A stretch of 64,000 bases of DNA, from NCBI RefSeq assembly GCF_003387615.1, contig NZ_QUNS01000002.1, positions 463,698 to 527,697 of the forward strand. Reading direction: 5' to 3'. The stretch comes from Tenacibaculum gallaicum (GTDB lineage: Bacteria; Bacteroidota; Bacteroidia; Flavobacteriales; Flavobacteriaceae). The first letter of the stretch is position 1. The number at the start of each line of letters is the position of its first letter. Shown here piece by piece: positions 1 to 8,800 of this stretch. The position numbers and the translations under genes are program-made. The notes below the pieces were generated by a model, which saw only the letters and a program-made list of their open reading frames with translations, did no database searches and was not told where the DNA came from.

Positions 1-1412
1 TAGCAGAGCAACCCCAAGCGACAGATTTAGCTTATGTTATTTATACTTCAGGATCAACAGGAAAACCTAAAGGAGTAATGATTGAACATAGGAATATTGT
101 TAATACTATTTTATCTCAAATAGAAATATTTAATCTAAACAACTGTAAAAGTAGTTTACAATTTGCCTCTTTTTCATTTGATGCTTCAGTTTCAGAGATA
201 TTTATAAGTTTATTATCGGGAACGAGTCTTCATATAGCAACTGATGAAGAGAGAGAAAACCCCAAAAATTTAGAAGAGTTTATTGTTGATAGAGATATTG
301 ATATAGCAACAATACCTCCTGCTTACTTAAGATATATGGATGTTAATTCATTAGAAGGTATGGTTTCTTTAATAACAGCTGGAGAATCTCCTGATTATGG
401 TAAGGTTAAAGAATATCTTGAAATGAAAACAGGAGATTATTTTAATGCTTATGGTCCAACAGAAACAAGTATTTGCGGTACAGTTTTAAAAATTGGAAAA
501 GAAATAGGTTTAAATTATTCGAATCTTCCAATTGGTAGGCCTATACATAATGTAAACTTATATGTCGTAGATAATGAAGGGTGTATTGTACCTAAGGAGG
601 TTGTAGGAGAGATTTGTATTAGTGGTTATGGAATTGCAAGAGGCTATCTAAATAAGCCAGAGTTGACCAAAGAAAAATTTATTGAAACCTCATATGAAAA
701 GGAGGGAGTTCTTTATAAAACTGGTGATTTAGGTTATTGGACAATAGAAGGAAATATTGTTTTCGCTGGAAGAAAAGATGATCAGGTTAAAATTAATGGC
801 TACAGGATAGAGTTAGAAGAAATAGTGGGTAAACTCAGAGAAAAAAGTGATATTAAACAATCCTATGTTACAGTATTTAATAAAGAAAATGAAGCAAAAG
901 AGTTAGTAGCTTACGTAACTTCTAATGAAAAATTACAGTTTTCAGAATTAAGAAAGTATTTAGCAGAGAGACTACCAAGGTATATGATACCCACTTACTT
1001 TATTCAAATAGACAAGTTGCCTATAACAACAAATGGAAAGATTGATAAAAAATCTTTGCCACTACCTGATGGTACGTGTATGGATACAGGAATTGCATAT
1101 GTAGCTCCTCAAAATGGCAATGAAGAAGATTTGATAAAAATATTATCAAATCAATTAGGAATAGATAGCAATAAAATTGGGGTATTAGATAACTTTTTTG
1201 ATTTAGGAATGAACTCCATTAAACTAATGAAATTCATCAATGTTTTAAATCAAAAATTTGATTTAAAAATTAAACCTGTGGTATTATTTCAGTATCCAAA
1301 TATTAAAGAGCTTACACTTTACCTTTTTCATAAAGATGAAGAAAATGAAGATTTACAAGATGAAAATACAACACAGGAGTTTGAAGATATGTTGGACTTA
1401 ATGGAAGAATAA
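1..1412 (+). CDS. NRPS protein, C-terminal part (A-PCP), partial at 5' end
   Basis: The reading frame is open from the window edge (first full codon at position 3), so the apparent Met at 78 is internal: it lies just after the A3 motif YTSGSTGKPKG at about 45-77. The adenylation domain continues with A4 (FSFDAS), A5 (NAYGPTETS), A7 (YKTGDLG), A8 (KINGYRIELEE) and A10 (TTNGKIDKK), followed by a carrier domain with LGMNS, whose phosphopantetheine Ser codon is at 1215-1217. Aligning by eye to GrsA, the specificity residues read D-A-S-T-I-A-A-I-C-K. This is the GrsA Phe code with W239 changed to S and is close to a known Tyr code (DASTVAAVCK), so Phe/Tyr or a substituted aryl amino acid is expected. 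The acidic tail may dock to the PKS that starts 8 bases later. Domains upstream (C domain, other modules) are outside the window. Confidence 0.95.
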   Translation, partial: AEQPQATDLAYVIYTSGSTGKPKGVMIEHRNIVNTILSQIEIFNLNNCKSSLQFASFSFDASVSEIFISLLSGTSLHIATDEERENPKNLEEFIVDRDIDIATIPPAYLRYMDVNSLEGMVSLITAGESPDYGKVKEYLEMKTGDYFNAYGPTETSICGTVLKIGKEIGLNYSNLPIGRPIHNVNLYVVDNEGCIVPKEVVGEICISGYGIARGYLNKPELTKEKFIETSYEKEGVLYKTGDLGYWTIEGNIVFAGRKDDQVKINGYRIELEEIVGKLREKSDIKQSYVTVFNKENEAKELVAYVTSNEKLQFSELRKYLAERLPRYMIPTYFIQIDKLPITTNGKIDKKSLPLPDGTCMDTGIAYVAPQNGNEEDLIKILSNQLGIDSNKIGVLDNFFDLGMNSIKLMKFINVLNQKFDLKIKPVVLFQYPNIKELTLYLFHKDEENEDLQDENTTQEFEDMLDLMEE

Positions 1413-1420
1413 AAGAAATC

Positions 1421-4400
1421 ATGGAAAAACAGAGACAAATTAATAAAAAAGATATTGCTGTAATAGGTATTTCTTGCGAACTCCCACAGTCTAAGAATAC
1501 ATCGGAGTTTTGGAAAAACTTGATTGAAGGAAATGAGCTACTTCATTTCTATTCTAATAAAGAGTTAAAAGAATTTGGTATCTCAGACGCTACTATCAAA
1601 AATAAAGAGTTTGTAAAAGTAAAAGCTGAAATAGAAGAGTTGGGTGGTTTTGACTATGCTTTTTTTGGATACACAAAAGAAGAGGCAAGCTGTATGGACC
1701 CGCAAACGAGAATGCTACATCAATTAACATGGACGGCATTAGAAGATGCTGGATGTAATATTGATACTTATAAAGGTAAAATAGGAATGTATACATCAAT
1801 CTCTGATAATTTAAATTGGCAGGTATATTCTATGTTACATCCTAATTCTAAAGTAAATTCTTTTTACCAATCTCAACTATCAAATAAAAATTTTGCTCAT
1901 ACTTTAGTGTCTTATAATTTTGATTTTAAAGGACCGAGCTTACTGATTGATACGGCGTGTTCAAGTTCTTTAACTTCATTACATGTTGCCTGTAGAAGCC
2001 TGCTATTAAAAGAGTGTAATATAGCAATGGCAGCAGGTATTAGTCTAGATAGCACAAAAAATAAAGGTTACTTTTATCAAGAAGGAATGATTTCTTCAAA
2101 AGATGGACACTGTAGACCTTTTGATGAAAACTCTTCTGGAACTGTTGGAGGAAATGGAGGTGCAGTTGTAGTTTTAAAAAGATTAGAAGAAGCCATAAAC
2201 GATAGAGATAATATTTATGCTGTAATAAAATCTTCCGCTGTAAATAATGATGGTAGAGAGAAGATTGGTTATACGGCTCCAAGTGTAAAGGGGCAATCAG
2301 CATGTATAAAGTTAGCTCATCGAATAGCAAATGTACCTTTAGAATCAATTTCATATATAGAGACACACGGTACAGCAACAAAGCTAGGGGATCCAATAGA
2401 AGTAGAAGCTCTAAATAAAGCCTTTAATTACAATACAGAACATGAATGTGCTATAGGTTCAGTAAAGTCTAACATGGGGCATTTAGATGCTGCAGCAGGA
2501 ATAGCGGGTTTGTTAAAGACGACATTGGCTCTAAAAAATAAAAAAATTCCTAAATCTTTACATTTTAATACACCAAACCAAGAAATTAATTTTAATGATG
2601 GTCCATTTTATGTAAATAATAAATTGAAAAACTGGGAACCAAATGATAAGTATCCATTGAGAGCAGGGGTAAGCAGTTTTGGAATTGGAGGTACTAATGT
2701 ACATGTTGTTATGGAGGAACCTCCAGTTTTATCTAAAATAGATAAAGAAAGAGATTTTTATATAGTTCCGTTTTCAGCAAAGACAAAGAAATCTCTTTTA
2801 TTATATCAAAGAAAAATATTAGAGTTTTTAAAGGGAGGAAATAAAAGTTTAAATGATTTAGCTTATACCTTAAGTGTAGGAAGAAAACCTTTTACTTACA
2901 GAAATGCTCTAATAGCAAAGGATTCGGCATCTGCTATTAAAATGTTAGAGCAAACAGAATTTATTGAAAGAGCTATCACAAAAGCAAAGCAGAGACCAAT
3001 AATTTTTCTATTCTCAGGGCAAGGAAGTCAGTATTTCGGGATGGCAGAAAGGCTTTATAAAGAAAGTTCTTATTTCAAAAGCATAATTAATAGTGGGCTA
3101 AGTTATTTAAAAGACTTAACAGGAGAGAATTATAAAGAAATATTAGGGTATGAATCAAAAGAATCATTCAATGAAAATTTAATAAACGACACAAAATACA
3201 CGCAGCCGCTTTTGTTTTTGGTGGAGTATGCATTAGCTAAGCAAATGATATTGCTTGGAATTGAGCCAACAGCAATGATTGGACATAGCTTAGGAGAATA
3301 TGTTGCAGCTTGTATCAGTGAGGTTTTTACATTAGAAGATGCGTTAAGAATTATTGTAAAAAGAGCTGAGTTGATGAATGCATTGCCGAAAGGAGTAATG
3401 TTAGCTGTAGGAGAATCTTCAAATAAAATAGAAGAATCTTTACCAAAAGAATTGAGTATAGCAGCAAAAAATACGATAACCTCCTGTGTTGTTTCTGGAG
3501 AAAAAGAAACTATTGAAGATTATGTAAAACATTTAGAAAGTATAAACATTCCTTATAGAAGGTTAAAAACATCTCATGCTTTTCATTCAAAAATGATGAA
3601 CCCTATTTTAGATATTTTTGAAGAATTTTTAAAAGAGATAAAGTTTTCTAGTCCAAAATACAAAATTGTATCTAATTTAACAGGTAAAATGATCTCTTCA
3701 AATGAGATGATGTCACCTGAATATTGGAGCCGTCACTTGAGAGAAACTGTATGCTTTTATGATGGAGTTACAGCTATCTTAAATAATTATAAAGAATCAA
3801 TATTTATTGAATTGGGTCCAGGTAATACATTAGGAACATTTAGTAAGCAACATTCAAATTTTGACTTACGATCGGAATGTACAATATCAATGATTTCTCA
3901 TCCTAAAGAAATTGAAAGAGAAGTGAATTTATTTGAGTTTTCTATAGCAAAATTATGGGCTTTAGGATGCCCTGTTAGTTGGGATGAGTATTATAGAGGT
4001 GATAAAGGAAATAAAATTTCAGCACCTACATATTGTTTTGATAAAAAGAATTTTGAAAGTAGTGTAAACCCTTTAGAAGAAATAAAAGGTAAGGCAGAGT
4101 TGTTTCCAGGAATAAAAAGAAATGTATCTGAGTGGTTTTATGTTCCAAATTGGAAAAGAAGTACTTTTTTAAATTCAGATTTTCTCCAAGAAACCCCTAA
4201 AAAATATTTGATTTTCATAAATGAAGAACCATTAGTTGAAGACGTAGTTAAAACTTTAGAAAATGAAGGGAATCAAGTTGTCAAAGTCATAGAAGGGGAA
4301 GAGTTTTTAAAATATGATGACTATAATTATTGTATAGACTCTTTAAACAAGGAGCATTATTTAGCTCTTTATGAAGAGTTAAATAATAGGTTTAATAGAA

Positions 4401-5866
4401 TAGATCACGTTATTTATAGTTGGAAAACAAAAGAAGAAATAACCATAACGGATTATTTTCTTCACCTTATTGAAGTTGGTAAATTGACAATAAATTTAGC
4501 GGGAGAAACAGGCAATAAAGTTACTTTTTTATTAGAGTATGGTAATAATATTCATGGAGATGAAACATTAGATTCTAAAGCAACTATATCTAATAGTTTA
4601 TTGCAGGTGCTAGAGCAAGAAAATCCTAAAATTAAAGCTTCTAGTATAGACATTTTTAAGAACGAGTTTAATGTGAGTGCAGTTAGTATTATTAGAGAAA
4701 TAAAAAGTGATAGAAGTTCAATTAATATAGCATATAGAAAAGATCAAAGATGGGAATTGTTTTATGAAAATGTAAAGCTACCCAAGCACTCAAACAATCA
4801 AGGTTTAAAAAATAATGGACTTTTTATAATTACTGGTGGACTTGGAAAGCTAGGAGGAATATTAACAAGGTACTTATGTGAAAAATATAATGGAACAATT
4901 ATCTTGTTAGGTAGAACAAATATTTATGATAGTGAAGCAGGAAAAAATTCAAGGTTAGATAGTAAAATTAGCTTGTTAAAAAATTTACAGAAAGAATTCG
5001 AAAATATTCATTATTACCAAGTTGACGTATCAGATAACAATTCATTGCACAGGGTGTTTGAAAACATAACTCATAAGCATGGAGATATAACAGGTGTTAT
5101 TCATGCTGCAGGTATACTAGAGAATAATAGCTTTAAGACTTTTGAAAATGTTTCGCAAAGTGACGTTGAAGAGCAATTCACTCCAAAAGTTCTAGGAATA
5201 AATAACATATACTCATTAAGTAAACGACTTCCAATAGGTTTTGTTTGGATTGCATCTAGTTTATCTTCAATTTTAGGAGGGCTTACTTTTACATCTTATG
5301 CAAGTGCAAACAAATATTTAGACGCATTTATTCAACAAAGAAGAAATAAACTTACTAATTGGTTTTCTATTAATCTTGATGGTTTAATCGAGGAAAGGAT
5401 AAATGATGCTGAAATCATAGAGGTTTTTGAAAAATCTTTTATGATAGGGGAAGAACCTCAGTTAATTACATCTGTTAGAGAAATTAAAATAATAAATGAA
5501 AAGGAGAAGGAAGAAGAGTTTCATAATGAAAATTTAGAGGATGATTTTATTACTGAAAGACCAGATGTAAGTACAATATATCAAGAACCAGAAAATGAAA
5601 TTCAAAGAAAAATATGCTCAATTTGGGCAACTTTTTTCGGATATGAAAAAATAGGTGTTTTAGATGACTTTTTTGATTTAGGAGGAGACTCTTTAAAGGC
5701 AATGACTTTATTAAAAAAAATACAAAAAGCTTTTTTAGTTGAAATAAAATTACAGGAATTTTATACAAAATCAACTGTTAAAGATATTGCAGAACAAGTT
5801 GAAATTCTTAAAAAAGTTGAGTCAATGCAAAACCAAAGTAAGAAAAAAAATACAATAAAAATTTAG
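1421..5866 (+). CDS. Type I polyketide synthase module, KS-AT-KR-ACP
   Basis: This 1481-residue protein should extend the upstream aminoacyl thioester by one malonate and reduce the keto group. The ketosynthase (about 10-435) has Cys180 in DTACSSS, His316 in THGTA and His354 in NMGHLD. The acyltransferase (about 530-860) has Ser623 in GHSLGE and the HAFH motif at 719-722, typical of malonyl-CoA rather than methylmalonyl-CoA enzymes. A ketoreductase structural subdomain follows, then the catalytic ketoreductase with TGGLGKLGG at 1138-1146, Ser1280, Tyr1293 and Asn1297. It lacks the LDD motif of B-type ketoreductases (ILEN instead), so stereochemistry cannot be called. The ACP Ser is 1424 in LGGDS. 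No dehydratase or enoylreductase is visible. The upstream Phe/Tyr code predicts a statine-like 4-amino-3-hydroxy acid. It starts 8 bases after the previous stop. Confidence 0.96.
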   Translation: MEKQRQINKKDIAVIGISCELPQSKNTSEFWKNLIEGNELLHFYSNKELKEFGISDATIKNKEFVKVKAEIEELGGFDYAFFGYTKEEASCMDPQTRMLHQLTWTALEDAGCNIDTYKGKIGMYTSISDNLNWQVYSMLHPNSKVNSFYQSQLSNKNFAHTLVSYNFDFKGPSLLIDTACSSSLTSLHVACRSLLLKECNIAMAAGISLDSTKNKGYFYQEGMISSKDGHCRPFDENSSGTVGGNGGAVVVLKRLEEAINDRDNIYAVIKSSAVNNDGREKIGYTAPSVKGQSACIKLAHRIANVPLESISYIETHGTATKLGDPIEVEALNKAFNYNTEHECAIGSVKSNMGHLDAAAGIAGLLKTTLALKNKKIPKSLHFNTPNQEINFNDGPFYVNNKLKNWEPNDKYPLRAGVSSFGIGGTNVHVVMEEPPVLSKIDKERDFYIVPFSAKTKKSLLLYQRKILEFLKGGNKSLNDLAYTLSVGRKPFTYRNALIAKDSASAIKMLEQTEFIERAITKAKQRPIIFLFSGQGSQYFGMAERLYKESSYFKSIINSGLSYLKDLTGENYKEILGYESKESFNENLINDTKYTQPLLFLVEYALAKQMILLGIEPTAMIGHSLGEYVAACISEVFTLEDALRIIVKRAELMNALPKGVMLAVGESSNKIEESLPKELSIAAKNTITSCVVSGEKETIEDYVKHLESINIPYRRLKTSHAFHSKMMNPILDIFEEFLKEIKFSSPKYKIVSNLTGKMISSNEMMSPEYWSRHLRETVCFYDGVTAILNNYKESIFIELGPGNTLGTFSKQHSNFDLRSECTISMISHPKEIEREVNLFEFSIAKLWALGCPVSWDEYYRGDKGNKISAPTYCFDKKNFESSVNPLEEIKGKAELFPGIKRNVSEWFYVPNWKRSTFLNSDFLQETPKKYLIFINEEPLVEDVVKTLENEGNQVVKVIEGEEFLKYDDYNYCIDSLNKEHYLALYEELNNRFNRIDHVIYSWKTKEEITITDYFLHLIEVGKLTINLAGETGNKVTFLLEYGNNIHGDETLDSKATISNSLLQVLEQENPKIKASSIDIFKNEFNVSAVSIIREIKSDRSSINIAYRKDQRWELFYENVKLPKHSNNQGLKNNGLFIITGGLGKLGGILTRYLCEKYNGTIILLGRTNIYDSEAGKNSRLDSKISLLKNLQKEFENIHYYQVDVSDNNSLHRVFENITHKHGDITGVIHAAGILENNSFKTFENVSQSDVEEQFTPKVLGINNIYSLSKRLPIGFVWIASSLSSILGGLTFTSYASANKYLDAFIQQRRNKLTNWFSINLDGLIEERINDAEIIEVFEKSFMIGEEPQLITSVREIKIINEKEKEEEFHNENLEDDFITERPDVSTIYQEPENEIQRKICSIWATFFGYEKIGVLDDFFDLGGDSLKAMTLLKKIQKAFLVEIKLQEFYTKSTVKDIAEQVEILKKVESMQNQSKKKNTIKI

Positions 5867-5868
5867 TT

Positions 5869-8800
5869 ATGATTGATTTGATAAATGAGCTAGAAGAAAA
5901 TAAAATCCAGATATCTTTAGATGGAGAGGATTTAGAGCTAAGTTTTGATAGTCAATATGTTAGTTTGGATTTGGTCAAAAAGGTAAAGACAAATAAAAAA
6001 GAATTATTGTCTTTCCTTAGAAGAAAAAATAAAATTAAATCATATGATGATATTCCAATAATAGAGAGTAAAGAATATTATCCAATTTCTCATAACCAGA
6101 AAAGGATATGGGTTTTAAATCAGTTTGAGGGAGGTTCTATTGTTTGGAATATGCCCGTAACAATTGAGTTAAAAGGGGAGTATTCAGTAGATGTTTTTCA
6201 AAAGACACTGGAAAATATTATCGAGAGACATGAAACCCTTAGAACTGTATTTGTAAGAAAAGAAGACGGAGAGGTGTATCAAAAAGTTTTAACTTCTAAA
6301 GAATTTAACTTTCATCTAAACTATTTTGATTTTAAAGTGGAAGATAATGCGTCAATTAAAGCGGAGGAATACATAAATAAAGACTCCTCTTCGGTTTTCA
6401 ATTTAGAGAAGGATCCCTTGTTAAGATGTTCTTTATTAAGAGTTGATAATAATGAGTACTTATTTTACTTGAACATACACCATATAATTAGTGATGGTTG
6501 GTCATTAGAGATCTTACAGAGAGATATCATGGCTATGTATAAAGCAATTGAAAAAAAAGAAGCAGTCAATTTACCAAACTTACCTATTCAATATAAAGAT
6601 TTTGCTTCATGGCAATTAAATAATGTTGCATTAAGTAAAGATGCAGAGTATTGGAAAAATGAATTGATAACTCCATTACCAAACCTTAATTTACCTACTT
6701 TTAAAGAGCGTCCCCAAATACTAACTTATAATGGAGGGCATTACAGAACCTATCTTGGAAAAGAAACAACTAAAAAATTAAAACAGTTTTGTAAAGAAAA
6801 TGGAGGAAGTTTGTTTATGCTACTCTTGGCAAATTGGAATGTTTTATTTCATAGGTATTTAGGACAAAAAGATATTATAATAGGGACTTTAGTTGCAGGA
6901 AGAGTACACCCAAATTTGGAGGACCAGGTTGGGTATTATGTAAATACACTAGCGCTTAGAAATAAAATAGAACCAGAGAATAGTTTTTCTTCTTTTTATC
7001 AAAAAGTGAAAGATAAAACCTTAGAAGCATTTGAACATCAAATGTACCCTTTCGATAACTTGTTAGAAGAGTTAGATGTTGAAAGAGATGTAAGTAGAAC
7101 TCCTATTTTTGATATTCTTTTGGTATTACATAATATAAAAGAGAGAGAAAAAGAATATATCCATCTCAATAAAGAACAAATAGATAATATCAGTTATTTG
7201 GGAAAAACTTTTTCCAAATTTCCTCTAGAGATTGAATTTAAGGAGTTAGGAGATTATGTATCGTTTGATATTAAATTCAATACTGATATATATGAGGAGA
7301 GTTTTATTAAAGGCTGTATGAGACATTATAAAAAACTTATAAATGAACTTTTATTAGCACCTCAAAAAAAAATAAACAAGGTAGAGTTTTTAACAGAAGA
7401 AGAACACTATAAGTTATTACATGTCTTCAATAATAGCAAAGGAGACTACCCCAAAAATAAGAGAGTAATTGATTTTTTTAAAGAGCAGGTTTTTAAAACG
7501 CCAAATAAAGCTTCTGTAATTTATAAAAAGACAAAATTAACCTTTCAAGAATTAGATAAATTATCTGATGAATATGCTACTACTCTTTTAAGAGAGTATG
7601 GTTTAAAATCTGGACAAAATATAGTGGTAAGTTTACCTCATAGTTGTGATTTAATGGCAATATTATTAGCCGTCATGAAAATTGGGGCTATTTATATTCC
7701 TGTAGACCCTAAAACACCAAAAGAAAGAGTAGACCATATTTTTGATTTAAGCTCTAGTGTAAACATAATTGATAAGACTTTACTTAGTGATATTAAAAGA
7801 AAGCAAGCTGTTTTAGAGGAAGTGAAGACTAATTGGAATAATGATGTTGATAGTGAAATTGAGTTTATAATTTATACTTCGGGCTCAACTGGTATTCCTA
7901 AAGGGGTTTTAATAAAAACATCTAGTGTAAATAATAGATTGAATTGGATGTGGAAAAAATATCCTTTTGAGAAAGGTGAAGTTTGTTGTGCCAAAACATC
8001 AATAAGTTTTGTAGATCATATTTGGGAATTTTTTGGTCCGTTATTAAAAGGAATTCCTTTAGTATTTTATGCAAAGGAAGATATAATTGATATCCCAACA
8101 TTTATCAATAGTTTAGGAGAAGAAAAGATAACAAGAATAGTTTTAGTTCCTTCACTTTTAAGAGCAATATTGGAGTTTCCTGAATTATGTAGAGTTAAAT
8201 TAGAAAATTTAAGAGTCTGTATTAGTAGTGGAGAAGCTCTAAAAAAAAGAGACGTATCAAAGTTTTATAAAGTATTAAAGAGGAATAATGTTAGATTAAT
8301 AAATATTTATGGATCTACTGAGGTGACTGCTGACGCAACTTATTATGATACCTATAATGATTATTTTACAGAGTCTTCTTTTAAACTTTTTAATACTACG
8401 ATAAGAGATTCTGTTAATGGATTAATTGAACAACAGGATAATAGGTTGAAAATAGTATCGAGCTCGTTAAAAGAATTATTAGAGAATGATAATTTTCAGA
8501 AAGTTGATTTTAGTAAGGGGATAAACGAAGAAAAATATATTGAGTTCCTAAAAAAAGATATTTTACCTAATGTGGTAAATGTAGCTTCACCTAACTATAT
8601 AGGGCATATGACAGGACCTGTTCCTGAGTTTATTAGAGAAATTAACGCATTAATAGTTGCTCTAAATCAAAACCAGGTAAAAATAGAAACATCTTTAGTG
8701 GCTACGCTTATTGAAAATCAAGTAATAGGTACATTTCATAAGTTAGTTTTCGAAAAAGAACCTTCTTTTTATGAAGAATATGTTCAAAGTTCAGAAGAGG

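Noticed and set aside
78..1412. Apparent start codon at 78 of the first NRPS gene
   Set aside because: The frame is open to the window edge and encodes the A3 motif just before it, so this Met is internal and the gene is 5'-truncated.
1421..5866. Dehydratase domain in the PKS
   Set aside because: The region between AT and KR lacks an HxxxGxxxxP-like dehydratase motif and fits a KR structural subdomain.
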